Source: Carposina sasakii (lineage: Eukaryota > Arthropoda > Insecta > Lepidoptera > Carposinidae). Taken from it: a DNA stretch of 64,000 nucleotides. The translations under genes and the position numbers were made by a program. Below, in pieces: positions 11,377-23,349 of this stretch. How positions within the stretch are numbered: position 1 is the first letter of the stretch; every line of letters begins with the position of its first letter. The notes beneath the pieces are model-generated. The model saw nothing but the letters and a program-made list of their open reading frames with translations, searched no databases and had not been told where the DNA came from. Location of the stretch: the NCBI GenBank assembly GCA_014607495.2, contig CP053162.1, forward strand, positions 2,302,469-2,366,468, given 5' to 3'.

Positions 11377-12619
11377 TACATTGCATTTCTTTTGCAATCG
11401 ATTTCTCCCTTCCAAGCAATTTAAAGGCCTATTACGTCGACTCCCGAAGGACCACTGCCAACATGAAGCTAGCACAAAGGGGAGCTGTGTGGAAATTGTA
11501 GATGAAGAAGACATTATATCAACTTAGAAAGGGACTGCATGCAAAATGAATACTGAACAGATCAAGCAGATACTGGAGGCTTACATGACCATCTCTTTCC
11601 GAGTTGACGTGTAGGCTGTGGTCATCGGATCTTGGGTGAGAGAGAGAGAGAGAGAACTTTGATTCTTTGTGACATCATAAGCTATTTTTCACGGCTGCGT
11701 GTAATCGGGTCGACTATTACGTTATGCTAGCTTAACCTAGTTGTCTTTGTCCTAGACACAGAATTAATCTACAAAATAAATATGTTACAGCACCTCCTCG
11801 TTATATCAGCTCCATAATAGTCGATCGCCATAAGAATACAAATACCCTCATCATCACCTGGGAGGCTTTCGTAAGGGGGCGCGGTCCCCTGGGTTTGAGA
11901 GTTTATGACCACCACTGAAGGTACTGGCTTAGCTCTTATTGGAATTTAGCGGTAAGCCTGGTTTCCACCAAGAGCAATGAGCTGAAGATGGCTAAGCGGA
12001 GAAGACTCCACTCGCACATCTCGCGTACAGCGTACAACTGTAGCAATATAAGAGCGAAAATTGTACAATTATCGCGTTGCATTCACAGATGCGTTTGCGA
12101 TTGCATTTACGTAATATCTATTAATTTTAAAAGTGATCAGGGAAGCTTATACAATTATTGATTTTTCATTATTTTTTAAAGTTACGCATGTAGGTACATA
12201 CGTGAAATAGCTTTGTTTTTCCAAGTTAAGAGTTCCATTTCGCGGTTTCTACAATACTAGATTTAGTACAATACTATAGGGAAACCCTTGTTATATCTAC
12301 CTACTCCTCGACATACCATACCTCCTCCAATAGGTTTGCCCTCAAGAGAAAACGACTGTAAATACCAGTCTACGTTCACAAATTAAAATACTCAACGTGT
12401 TCCCCTTTTATAACGGTTTATCGATCACCATTACGGTTCGAGATCAAAACGGCCGAAACTGGATTTCCTTATGGCCTTAGTAATGATCTTGACTTTTTCT
12501 GGGATAATTAAATTCCTAATTTGCCGGGAAAGTCGCTAGTTCGAATTCGTGACTGGATAGGCTGGAAGATCGAATGTTGTTATTTTAGATATAAATAAAT
12601 GTTTTATTTTTATTTGGAA
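11377..12619. other. Non-coding with a (GA)n microsatellite
   Basis: A GA dinucleotide run occupies about 11637-11656. Otherwise nothing is recognised. Confidence 0.55.
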
Positions 12620-12764
12620 ATGCGATATACGATATGATAAACCGATTTATCAACATTTAGCCTGTCAAAATACGATAAATATAGCCGTCATGTTCAATTT
12701 TGTATGAAGACGATACGATACCGTACGATACGATATCCACGATGTGTGGTCATGCTAGGGGGGC
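12620..12764 (+). mobile_element. Family I MITE (copy 2)
   Basis: Homologous to 103-256; the left end is lost, the right end CATGCTAGGGGGGCAG is kept. The ORFs from 12700 run through it. Confidence 0.75.
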
Positions 12765-13850
12765 AGAAATGTTATCTTATGCTGGCAATACACCATACAT
12801 CCTCCCTAAAGTTAGATCTGTCATGCCAATCTATAATAATACACGGTCAGTTTTTACTCATCCAATGGATAGTGTCATACCGATTGGACGATAGGAAGGT
12901 GGTATATGGCCAGCATAAGGCGTTGAGCTAGCAACTCGTCACTGATCAATGATAAGATCATAAAAGTATTAAAATTCAATTATTCACGAGAACGTGTGAC
13001 GCAGTCTACGTCGCGCTGGCGACTGACGGGTAGTGAGACCATGGACCTATTTTTGCATTCTCGTTTTATGAGGCACTAAGGCTAATCCTCCTTTTCTTAA
13101 ATCTATGTATTATGGATTGAATTTTCATGAATGTTCATATTTGTCCACCTTTACATAATTGATCTAGAACGAAATAACTGAAAATACCTTCTTTACAGTA
13201 ATGGTAATTAACAGCGGTACAATAATTGCTGTCATGTGCCTGTCACAAAAACAATACAAATTAGTTAAAGAGTCACACTTTGCAAATGTCACAGTGTTAA
13301 CGTAAACAAGTGCTAACTTCTTATTTATAGAACCAAGTAGACTGAAAAGTGGAAAATTTTAGTATTTCGGAAAAAAGGCAATTTTTCTAAATTGTATTTG
13401 AATGGAATTATTGATATGCCATAATTTATTAGTAAAAACAACTTGAACTTGAACAACGTCTCAAAAATGGCAGTTTAGACCACGCTCCTTTGTTGCTTCA
13501 ACAAAATCATATGCAACAGGCAACAAAATGGTATCATGTTAATGATACCTTAGTCACCAAATTTCATCAAGATTCGTTCAGCTATTAGAAAGCAACAGAC
13601 AGATTTGATGGATTTTTACTACCTGTTGTATCATCTTTTTAACATAATATATTTCCTATTTATTTTAAATTACTATAAAGCTAAGTAAGATATATAGTAG
13701 TTTTCTAAGAATAATCAGTGACATAGAGAGTGTTATTTCTCACGTATTTCTCTGATTACTTCCGGTGAGCTGATCTAGAAATCATTATACTGTAATAATC
13801 ATTACAACGGTAATCATTCCTCCATTACTTTATGTGTAAATCCTATGTCT

Positions 13851-13986
13851 TAGCCGCGTGGTGCCGACAAAGTAGAGTTTGTACCACCCCATGCCTGCCT
13901 GTGGGTATCGGGTTTTCGGGAGGTGGGCAGCAGCGCCTCCCGTGCTGACAATATAGTCCTAAAATTAGACTGCGGTCACCAACCCA
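13851..13986 (+). mobile_element. Family E SINE-like retroposon, 3'-truncated
   Basis: It starts TAGCCGCGTGGTGCCG and continues through GGGAGGTGGGCAGCAGCGCC to CTGCGGTCACCAACCC, where it stops. A Helitron 3' end follows at 13999-14057, so that insertion may have cut it. Confidence 0.85.
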
Positions 13987-13998
13987 TAACCTATGGAC

Positions 13999-14057
13999 AT
14001 TTCAACATTTTGTTTTTTCTGCATTCCACGCGGACGAAGTCGCGGGCGTCCACTGGT
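13999..14057 (+). repeat. Family H Helitron-like 3' end fragment
   Basis: TCAACATTTTGTTTTTTCTG followed by CGAAGTCGCGGGCGTCCACTGG. The terminal CTAG is mutated to CTGG. Confidence 0.65.
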
Positions 14058-14249
14058 GTAAAATATTTCTATGTCTAGATTACCTTAGGTATACAATATG
14101 AGTAAGTTTTTACGCAACCAATTTCTCATTATCTTCAGTTTAAAAATAACTCGGATTTATTGTTCCATAATTAAGTTTATACAATGGAGTGAGTCCAAGT
14201 GAGTCATTATGTCTGACAGTAAGTTCAATTACAGTAGGTGAAACGTTAT

Positions 14250-14487
14250 TACTTACGGGGTAGGCAGAGCACCAAGGGCCGATAGGACCACATGGTGCCA
14301 CTTCTGACCAATTTTGAGGGTATAGTTGAGATGTACAAGTTCGGTTAGTAGTGACAGGTGGTCAGCCCATCGCCTACAAAACACCAAGACCCTCTTGTCC
14401 CTCTACTGACTTGTACAGTATGCCCGGGAAGAGAAGCAGCTGTAGTATAAAACGTTTTTTTTTTTCACTCCCAGAGCAGCATAGAAG
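14250..14487 (-). mobile_element. Family D retroposon
   Basis: Near-complete head and body (GGGTAGGCAGAGCACCAAGG to CTCCCAGAGCAGCATAGAAG), lacking the tail microsatellite. Confidence 0.85.
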
Positions 14488-14752
14488 ATATGACTATGAT
14501 TAAGCTACCCTAATGAGAGATGCTTTTACTCTGTAAATGAGTACCTTTCCAATGTGTAGGTAATTTTAAGTTATTAAAATGTATGTTATTTAAATGTAAA
14601 TGTACGCATAGTTATAAATTTGCAATACCTACAAAAGGTGACTAGGCAGAAATATTATTTATAAAAAAATTTAACTAACTACATAGTTTAGTCGTAGGTA
14701 ACTATCGAAAAACTTTAATAAAATCTGTACGTCTCACCCAAATCCTGTAGAT

Positions 14753-15132
14753 CAGGGGTGGGCAAACTTTTTTCATCGCGGGCCGGTAAATTATAAAAAA
14801 AATTGTCGCGGACCAGAAAATTAAAAAAAATTATTGCCGCGGGCCGGTTAATTAAAAACACTTGGGGCAATAAAAACATTGTTTTTTAGGAACTTAAATG
14901 ATTTATTTTTATTTTTATACTTTTTCACATAAAAAAATTGTCACCTTAGCAGTATTGTGATAAAAAATACGAGATTTAAATGTTTTAAGTGTAGATAAAA
15001 TATTTTAAGGTCTAAAAATATAATACAATTTGAATTTTTGATATTAAATTTTTTCTGAAAACGTTCGGCGGGCCGGATTAAAACCTCATACGGACCCGAT
15101 CCGGCCCGCGGGCCGTAGTTTGCCCGTTCCTG
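14753..15132. mobile_element. hAT-type MITE with 8-bp target duplication
   Basis: Ends CAGGGGTGGGCAAACT and AGTTTGCCCGTTCCTG are inverted, and the element is flanked on both sides by CTGTAGAT (14745-14752 and 15133-15140). An 8-bp duplication with CAGGGGTGGGCAAA ends is characteristic of the hAT superfamily. The subterminal CGGGCCGG repeats are typical. Non-autonomous, 380 bp. Confidence 0.92.
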
Positions 15133-15608
15133 CTGTAGATCGTTTCCCATTGGCGTTCTTTACAGTAACATCTCTTCCTATCAAAGTTATTTGATCTTTC
15201 GCCGTTAGGCGAAACTTAATCATGCTATTGGTTCGTTTCGATGACAAACTTTTATCGATTCGATCGAGAAACGAAGTCGATTTATTGTAACAACTTTTCG
15301 TGTCGAAGTGCATAATCATCATGGCCTCTAATAAGTTGGTGCCTAATATTCAGATTGAGCGTTCTTTCAATCAATATCAAATTATTTTCATTCAAACATT
15401 GTGTAGGTAGTTCGGTACAGTCATAGTACGAGTATGTTTCATCTTAAATTATTAATTAAGATATACGTTCACTTGAACATCCATTTGTTACTTTCGAGTT
15501 TTCGACCAATGTCGATAGATACTGGATTTATGTATGCCCCATGAATTTAATTCAAGCAATGTAATCTTTTAATAATACGAGATATAGGTACATACATATT
15601 TATTTAAA

Positions 15609-15711
15609 TTTATTAATAAAGAAATGGAAAAAATTCCTCACCCGGGTGGGAATCGAACCCACGACCTCTGCATTCCGTGCCAGCTGTTACCACTGAGCCA
15701 TTTTTTTATTT
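15609..15711 (-). mobile_element. Family F tRNA-like unit (copy 2)
   Basis: On the minus strand: ATGGCTCAGTGGTAACAGC, then GTGGGTTCGATTCCCAC and the family tail with GGAATTTTTTCCATTTC. There is no matching 5' acceptor strand, so it is not a tRNA gene. Confidence 0.75.
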
Positions 15712-15837
15712 CAATTTATACAGATGGGTGGATAATATAAAAAATTGATGTTTGGATATTTATTAGTCTATCACACAAAAACTACCGAACGGATTTAGAT
15801 TAAACTTGGCAATTTTGTAGATTATACATGGGAATAA

Positions 15838-16109
15838 CATACATACATACAATCACGCCCCTATTTCTCACGGGGTAAGCAGAGCACCAAGGGCCGATAG
15901 AACCACATGGTGCCACTTCTCACCAATTTCGGTTCATCGAACAAGTTCGGTTAGTAGTGACAGGTGGTCAGCCCATCGCCTACAAAACACCAAGATCCTC
16001 TTGTCCCTCTACCTTCGATCAAATATTCTACTGACTTGTACAGTATGCCCGGGAAGAGAAGCAGCTGTAGTGCTATACGTTTTTTTTCACTCCCAGAGCA
16101 GCATAGAAG
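15838..16109 (-). mobile_element. Family D retroposon, near full length
   Basis: Runs from the (CATA)n tail side through AATCACGCC and GGGCCGATAGAACCACATGG to CAGAGCAGCATAGAAG. Both ORFs overlapping it are shadows. Confidence 0.88.
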
Positions 16110-17539
16110 AAAGGCGATAGAATATGAAGTTCCAAACAGAAATGATACGAGTAGATACAGCATCAACTTTATTCTTCTGTTAGGCTATCTAACTATTTGA
16201 AAATTCTGCCATAAAAGAATAAAATAAATGAGCTATTAGGAGAAATCAAATACAGATAACTGATCCGAAACATTTACAGGCGCTTGTCTAATTTAAAACA
16301 ACTGTCTTGTAAATCGTGGTTTAATAGACGTAATGATATTAACGCATGCAACGCGCGGCAGGCGGAGGCGTGGCTGTGGGTAATTAAGCCGTGCTGCGCC
16401 GGCGCAGGTTACTGGGTGTGACGGCTTCATTTTGGAATGTTTCACACTGTCATTAGGTTTAAAAAAAGTATATGGGAGTCTAGATAAATAACATAGAAAT
16501 TCGTCATCGTAAGGGTTTTAGGATTGAACGCGGTCCCCAATCCGCCTGCCCAGCGTGGTGACTATGAGCGAAACTCCCCTATGACAGTAGCCTTTTTGCC
16601 GTGCCCTGGGGGAGGCCTACGTCCAATTGTGGACTGCAAAAGGCTTATGTGTATTATTTTTTAGCAGTTACCCCGACGTTGTATCAGGAAGTACTTACGT
16701 GTAATGCGTCATTATAACCAAAACACCTGCTCGACCCTTCGTATATTATTACCTTTTCAACGATTTTTATTAAATCGTTTTTATTCACGATTTAACAGGA
16801 ATTGCTTCCAATGCAGCAGTTTTTTTTTATATATTTCTATTATAGGTATACTAGCGACTTAAATGTATAGAGTCGATAAATTATACTTAGTAGGTGTGCA
16901 ACTATTCATTAATTTTTATTATATTTATAGCAAAAGCTACGCAAACGTTCGTGCTTGTTACACTTAATGAGGGGCTGTAATCATTAGAAAGAAATCGTGA
17001 ACCTTTTTATTGTGGTTCTAAAAATAACCAGACGTAAAACAGCAGTAGGCGGGGAACCTTTAATACTGTTTCATTTACTTTATTTAGTGCTATCGAAATC
17101 CGCGGGACTTCGTACTTGGAACAGACATCTATACAGGCGCTTGCGTCGCAGCTGCATGATGTAGACAGTAGACACCTGCAGTGGTAAAACAAAATAAATT
17201 CGAAGATAAACATCTGCATTTCCACTATTCAGCGCAGGCGCAGGCCATCCCATAGAGGAGAATAACTAAAGGGGCCATCCTCGATGGACGGTAATAGTTA
17301 CTACTTATAAGTAGTTCGTTAAGTGTTTTGATGTAAATGAATGCATCATGCATCCAATCTACTTAATGCGTTGCATATGAATGAGATGTTGAATAATTAG
17401 AAAGCAATTATCACTTTATGGACATACTTGCATTAGTCACAAGTGCAAATCGGGTTCCTGTGACACTGAGTTCGCCCAAGGGTAGGGCCCGGTGGTGGGC
17501 GAACCCGTGATGGATATATTTTAAATATAACAATGAGAT
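16110..17539. other. Non-coding; family E fragment and a GC-rich patch
   Basis: 16531-16646 is a family E 3' half (CCGCCTGCCCAGCGTGGTGA ... GGGGGAGGCCTACGTCC). 16340-16420 is a short GC-rich patch of unknown role. 17475-17510 shares GGGCCCGGTGGTGGGCG with 10936-10958. Confidence 0.55.
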
Positions 17540-17726
17540 GTTCATGTGGTTGGGTTTCACTTGAATATATCAGCTGTATTTCCTTTTGTGCTTGTCTTAA
17601 GAGTCGACTAAGGAACTTGGCCATTATCTCAGGCGATGAGCTAGCAACTTCTCATTAACCATTTACATTGGCCCTGGTACATGGTTGTGGGATCCTGCAT
17701 TTTTGGGGAAAAAAGCCATGTGTATA
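17540..17726 (+). mobile_element. Family G retroposon, with a family A element in its tail
   Basis: The G body runs to AGCCATGTGTATA, where the family A copy begins. The TATG tail resumes after it (TATATGTATGTATG), so A inserted later. Confidence 0.75.
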
Positions 17727-17986
17727 CAGGGTGTAACAAAAGGGGTATGTTAAACGAACAGCTATGTAAATAGTCCGCTATAGAGAACATATTTCCAAAA
17801 TTTGAGACTCAAAATCACATGTTTATTTTTCAAGAATGTATAATAATTTCTCAGTTGATTAGAAAATCTCCATACTATCTGGAAAAATAAACATTTGACG
17901 TCGGGTCTCAAATTTTGGAAATAGGTTCTATATAGTGGGCTATTCTCATAGCTTTTCGCTTAACATGCCCCTTTTGTTACACCCTG
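17727..17986 (+). mobile_element. Family A foldback MITE (copy 1)
   Basis: 260 bp. It begins CAGGGTGTAACAAAAGGGG and ends CCCCTTTTGTTACACCCTG. The outer roughly 100 bases of each side are inverted repeats, leaving a short unpaired centre. TA-flanked. Confidence 0.92.
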
Positions 17987-18537
17987 TATATGTATGTATG
18001 TAAAATTTAAAAGATACTATTGCTTGATCTATCGTTAACAAGATGGGATTCTGTACCTATTAGCACAAATTAGATATAACCCTCAACATTCTCAACAGTA
18101 TGTTATTTCTTGATAAAACCTACATCTACTTAATCTACTATATGTTGCCCTACGTTAATCTTATACTGGACCCTTTAAAACTGTTTTAATGCAGTTCACA
18201 CAAATCGTCACGTGTGGTCACTAATGTATTTACGAGTAGTAAGTATTTCGTATATTCATAGCATAATTCGTATGCAAACGATTTTATCTTAATTTTCCGC
18301 TTTCTCGATCAAGTTAGCTTATATCTAAATTATGTGCATTTCCAGTTCTGTCTAAATGTGGTCCATTGGGTCCACTGCATCCATGTGGGTGGAAGAGAAA
18401 TTCCGAACGATGCAAGTCTGGTTTTCCCATGTGTTTTGTTTTATTATTTGCCTGTGATGTAAAGGATTAGGTAGATAGGTACTCGTAGTATATAATGAAG
18501 GTAGTGCAAATAAATAAAATGTACATAGGTACATATA

Positions 18538-18796
18538 CAGGGTGTAACGAAAAGGGTATGTTAAGCGAAAAGCTATGTAAATAGCCCACTATGAAGACCC
18601 TATTTCCAAAATTTGTGACTCGAAATCACATGTTTATTTTTCAAGATTGTATGAACATTCCTGAGTTGTTTAGGAATTCTCCATACTATATGGAAAAATG
18701 GACATGTGATTTCGAGTCTGAAATTTTGTGGGTAGGTTCCTTTTAGTGGGCTATTCACATAGCTTTTCGCTGAACATACCCTTTTTGTTACACCCT
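18538..18796 (+). mobile_element. Family A foldback MITE (copy 2)
   Basis: The same structure as 17727-17986, about 550 bases away in the same orientation. TA-flanked. Confidence 0.92.
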
Positions 18797-18801
18797 GTAG
18801 A

Positions 18802-19300
18802 TACACGAAATGGGGTAGCGAAATCTGCAGGATGGTAAAGGAGATTCCACAGTGATGTTAAGCATATCGGAGACAATGTAAATGGGCAAGTTGCTAGCTT
18901 ATCGCCTGAGAGAATGCCTGAGTTCCTTAGGCTCAATTTACACCGCAGCGGAATGGAACGGAAGCGACTTTTTGCTACGTAATTATATAGAGTATAATGA
19001 ACTTTATATCAATGTTGTAACACCCAAATTAAATACCAAAAAATTGGACGCGCGTCTTCCGCGGAATCCTCGCGCATTCTTGAGAATTCTCCGGTGATTT
19101 GACGTAACGGAATTTGGAAATTGACACTGATGATATAAAGTTCATTATGCTATATACGATTTCGTTGCAAAAAGTCGCTTCCGTTCCATTCCGCGGCCGT
19201 GTAGGTAAATTGAGCCTTAGTCGCCTCTTACGGCTGACACGGAAAGAGATGCAGTCGATTTATTCTAGTGAAGCCCCGCATCAGCACAGGAAAGTTTTTT
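18802..19300 (-). mobile_element. Family G retroposon split by a Harbinger-type MITE
   Basis: G sequence runs up to TGAGTTCCTTA at 18929 and resumes at TTAGTCGCCTCTTACGG at 19217; uninterrupted copies have TTCCTTAGTCGACTC. The insertion is listed separately. Confidence 0.85.
18930..19216. mobile_element. PIF/Harbinger-type MITE with TTA duplication
   Basis: 287 bp. The ends GGCTCAATTTAC and GTAAATTGAGCC are inverted, and the inner arms (CGGAATGGAACGGAAGCGAC) extend the palindrome. TTA flanks both sides, and the host family shows a single TTA at the empty site. A 3-bp TWA duplication is the PIF/Harbinger hallmark. Confidence 0.92.
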
Positions 19301-20537
19301 AAATATATTTCATGCTTAAATGTTTAACGTATATTTAAATTAAATTCACCACAGCTCCCACCAGGACCACTTCAAAGTGTATCGCACTAACAAAATTTAC
19401 GTATGGACGTGAGTATTTTCTTAATTTACCATTAATTATACTCGAAGCCATGGTAATTAAAATTCCTGGCTTCCATTCTGCACCTGAGCCCATAGCAACA
19501 CTATTGTTCAGTTTATTGCTAAGGCTAAGGGCCTTGTCACGCGTAGCCAAGTGTTTCCTTATTCACCGCATGAGAATTGTGCTAAATTAATGTATGAAAA
19601 TAATAATCTATCTGCTATATTTTCTTTCTTTAATTTTACGAAATGAATATTAACAAGGCTAATGGCCTTGTCGTGCGATAGCCGAGTATTTCGTTATTCA
19701 TCACTTATGAAATGCGATAAAGTTATGAAACCTAAGTATACCTACCAATTAAAAAAAAATTATTGCATGTCATAAGTAAATAAATAAAGTAGTTAACCGC
19801 AAAAAGAGGTCAGAATTCATTCTTCAATCAAGGCTTCATTTCTCAAACATGTCGAGAAATGAAGCCGAAAAAAAAACTAAAAAAATCTACTGTGGTAAAA
19901 ATAAATAAATACATTTATTTTATTTTATTATAAGCCTTTTATTTTTTTTACTATATTATCCTTTTTTTTATTATATTATCTACCTATTATATTTTCATGA
20001 TATTAAAGTCATTTTTCTCCATGGTTAATGTGTGGTTTCCAAATAACAATAAATATGCGTTTTTCTGCAGACAAGACGCACGTATCACGAGAAATAATTA
20101 ATATCTTTATAAATAAACCTTATTCTTTGACTAAACTTACTTTATTTTATGTGGCCTTCACCACAAAAAAACACCTTTAAAATAATTATTATCACTCTTT
20201 CCTTATTCTTTGCTCTACAATAAACTTACCTTAAACTTGTACATAAAATGCTAGTGTGCTAAAGCCCTTAACCATTTCTTATTGCAATCAGCTCGAAGCC
20301 ATTTATTTTACAGTTTTAATAGCCTATTTTCAACCTTAACCCACATTTAATAACTAACTCTCCAACTCTATAAATAACTTTGTTTATTTACAAAGTTGCG
20401 GTAAGCGATTGTGGGCGTTATTCTTAGAGCCGTAACAGTTGTTATTACTGCGTAAGCTATCTTTGTTTTCGATTTAAAATGCCGGTTGCGCTAAGTTTGT
20501 TGAACTAATGTAAATGGCATTTACAGATTAGGAGACA
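19301..20537. other. Non-coding; decayed family B copy
   Basis: 20006-20187 is an old family B copy (TCATTTTTCTCCATGG ... GAAATAATTAATATC ... AAAAACACC). GGCCTTGTCRCGCG and GCCRAGTRTTTCSTTATTCA recur at 19530 and 19665, a short local direct repeat. Nothing else is recognised. Confidence 0.55.
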
Positions 20538-20757
20538 CGGCTGTGTTCATGAAACGGGGTAGTCAGAAGTGCAGAATCACTAGGAAAATCGCAGAGCCAC
20601 GTTTAGTATAGCGGGGACAGAATGTTGATGATTAGGAACAAGTTGCTAGCTTATCGCCAGAGAGTATACCTGAGTTTTGTAGTCGACTCTTACGACATGC
20701 ACGGTAGGAGATGCAGCTGATGTATTCTAGTGAAGTCCCTCATCAGCACAGGACAAT
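20538..20757 (-). mobile_element. Family G retroposon, near full length
   Basis: CACGGCTGTGTTCATGAAAC through CGACTCTTACGACATGCACG to CCCTCATCAGCACAGGAC. Confidence 0.85.
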
Positions 20758-20785
20758 AATATAAATGGAAAATACTTATAAATAC

Positions 20786-21610
20786 GAGAGGTGATTTTTG
20801 GTCGTCAACCTTCTCGAAAACTATGGAATCTCCTCATCACCACGATCATTTTTCTCCATGGAAGCAAGCGTCTGGTTCCCAAGATATTAGGGTCCAAAGT
20901 TGAGTAAATTGTTTGCGTTCTTCTGCATAAATGCACATTGACGCTTGTAGCAAGATTTTTTCACGAGAAATAATTAATATCTGTCTATAAAAAAACTGGC
21001 ATAAACACTGGACACTATTTTTTTTTTTTTATTTAGTTTATCCCGAAGGAAAGGCAAGGGGAACTAAGCCCATACAGCCTATGATGGATGATATTGATGA
21101 TGATGACTGGAAACGTCGGGAAAATCCTCAAGAATGGGTGTAAAATTAGTAAAGATCAAAAATAATTGCAGAAACAACTCACATTGGGCCCATGAAGAGA
21201 TCGTAATCCGGCTAAAGATTTACTTAGCTTACCTGCATATAAAACCATGCACACGCACTAGATTCAAATCACAAGTAAACAAAATATAACTTATCTACCA
21301 GAAAACATCACTTTACGGACACATGCAAGCCATTTACAAATAAATTTTGATTTTCACAAGAAAATTATACCCGCTCCTTTGCGGGTATAATTTAAATTTA
21401 AAATTTAAATTTAAAATTATACTCCAGCTTTTCCCGCCGAATCCTGGACACTATAAATTTCGCCCGATTAAGAAAAAAATAATAATATTTTTTTTTTTTT
21501 TTCAAAAAATGTACCTTCATCTTTTTTCGCAGCATTTTTTTGCAATAAACTTACTTTCTGATGTATAGAGTACGTACCCTTCGTTAAGGGTGGCAACGAA
21601 AAAACACCTG
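20786..21610 (+). mobile_element. Family B element (copy 3), interrupted by a LINE fragment
   Basis: B sequence runs to CTGGACACTAT at 21018 and resumes after the second CTGGACACTAT at 21454 with AAATTTCGCCCG, ending AAAAAACACCTG. Confidence 0.88.
21019..21443 (-). mobile_element. Poly(A)-tailed retrotransposon fragment with 11-bp duplication
   Basis: A poly(T) run at the left edge is a poly(A) tail on the minus strand. CTGGACACTAT flanks both sides (21008-21018 and 21444-21454). This is the signature of LINE-type insertion; the body is a 5'-truncated 3' region whose clade I cannot name. An AAATTTAAA-rich palindrome lies at about 21390-21415. Confidence 0.85.
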
Positions 21611-21643
21611 TATAGTAATGCAAAATACTTATAAGTACCTATA

Positions 21644-22045
21644 CAGGGTATAAAAAGACAACGATGTATTTTTAATACCTCGTATTCTTTGTAAGGTTAA
21701 GTTACGATCATTTTCTTCTATGGAACCAACCCTGGGAAACGACAAGAAAATTATGAAAAAAATTGTCATTTTATTGCAAGTAATGTATTCGTTTGATTGT
21801 AAATTTGTAAATAAATGTATAAAACTAACATTATATATAACATTTTGGCATGGTATCTTTGAAAAAAAATGTTTATTACCGATTTCAGATCGATTTATGT
21901 AAAAAAATGATATATCAATGTAACTTTGGACCTGAATATCTTGGAAACCCGTGGTTTCCCAGGGGTGCTTCCATAGAAAAAAAATATCGTGATGTTACAA
22001 AGAATACGAGGTATTAAAAGAACAAAGTTGTCTTTCTAAAGCCAG
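21644..22045. mobile_element. Family B-related MITE with both ends inverted
   Basis: TA-flanked. The left arm contains CGATCATTTTCTTCTATGGA and CCCTGGGAAACG; the right arm carries the reverse complement of the same phrases, plus CTTTGGACC..ATATCTTGG. Family B has these once, so this looks like a palindromic relative. Confidence 0.75.
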
Positions 22046-23349
22046 TATAATAACTTTTAAAAAAGTAATAAGGCATTTTAGTGAAAACAGTATGATGTAG
22101 AATCTAATTATGTTTTAATACGCTTCATTGCTTAAATAATGGTTAAATAGTTTTACTTCATTTATTGTAAAAGTTGTGCTAGCCTGTAATTGTGATACAT
22201 AGTATTATCGTGTGCTCCTGTGCAACTTGTATCTTAACGGAACTGTTATGTATTATGTTGGCTTTCTAATTTAATAAATAAATAAATAAAGAATTAGACA
22301 ACTGGAAAACATTTTCTGACCGCGAGCGTACATGCACTATAACATCTAACTATATGAGTACCTAGGTTTAGTAATTAGGTTTACCTCTATGTAATTAGCA
22401 TGGCTGTCCTACTAATTACTAATATGCGTTTCAAACATCCGTTAGCCTTAGAAAGTGACATCAAAGGTGGGTATCACCAACACAGGATAGAATATGGCAA
22501 CACGGAATTGTGTGTAGCAACATGGCAACACTATTAGCCTGCTTCGTTTGAAGATGTTTTGTATTATTCGCCAAAATAGAACATGCATACATACAGACGG
22601 TGACCCCAAAATGGGTTAGCCATACTGCAGGATCGTGAAGGAAATGCTATAACCACGTCTAGATCAGTGACAAGTTGCTCGCTCATCGCCTGAGGGAATT
22701 CCTCTGAGTTCCTCAGTCGACTCTTACGACATGCATGGAAGGAGATGCAGCTGATGTATTCTAGTGAAGGCGAAGCGACCTTTTTGGTCTTGGTACGATG
22801 TACGATCATGTATTCGAAATCTTACGCAAAACATACGATCTTTTCAATTCCTATAATCTTCATTACAGTTCACAAAATTATATGAAATCAAGTTCATTCT
22901 GTCAACCCAAATAACAAAAACCTGAACGAGACCTAAATTTATTTTTATTTTTAATGAACGCATCCAACATTCCGGACAAATGAAAAAGATCGTATTATCT
23001 TTCAACTTTTGCATATCCTCTAACTTTCTGAATTATCCTGCGAAAAATTAAGTTGGCAACACTGACGTCGATGCCACATGATTTTCCATTGGCTAAGCAC
23101 CCGGTTCTCACTGACTATTATTATAATGTAGAATTTAAATTGAACATGTGGCTTTCTTGTAAAAACAATACCGCCCGTTTGCCACAACTGTGTTTTTACA
23201 TTGTTATCCTGTGTTTCATTTCTTTGAATGGGCAACAGTATAATTAAGTTGTAGATAGGCAAAAGGACTTGTAGCTCCCGCATTCAGCTGTCTGCCATTA
23301 AAAAGAATATTCCTAGATACTTACAGATTAAAACAGTTACTTCACAGTT
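22046..23349. other. Non-coding with a family G copy
   Basis: 22580-22770 is a family G copy (minus). 22190-22300 ends in (AATA)n and may be a LINE tail. No gene is supported; the ORFs at 23020-23283 show no domain. Confidence 0.55.

Noticed and set aside
16340..16420. GC-rich patch as a promoter or exon
   Set aside because: Short, no ORF, no core-promoter motif that can be defended by eye.
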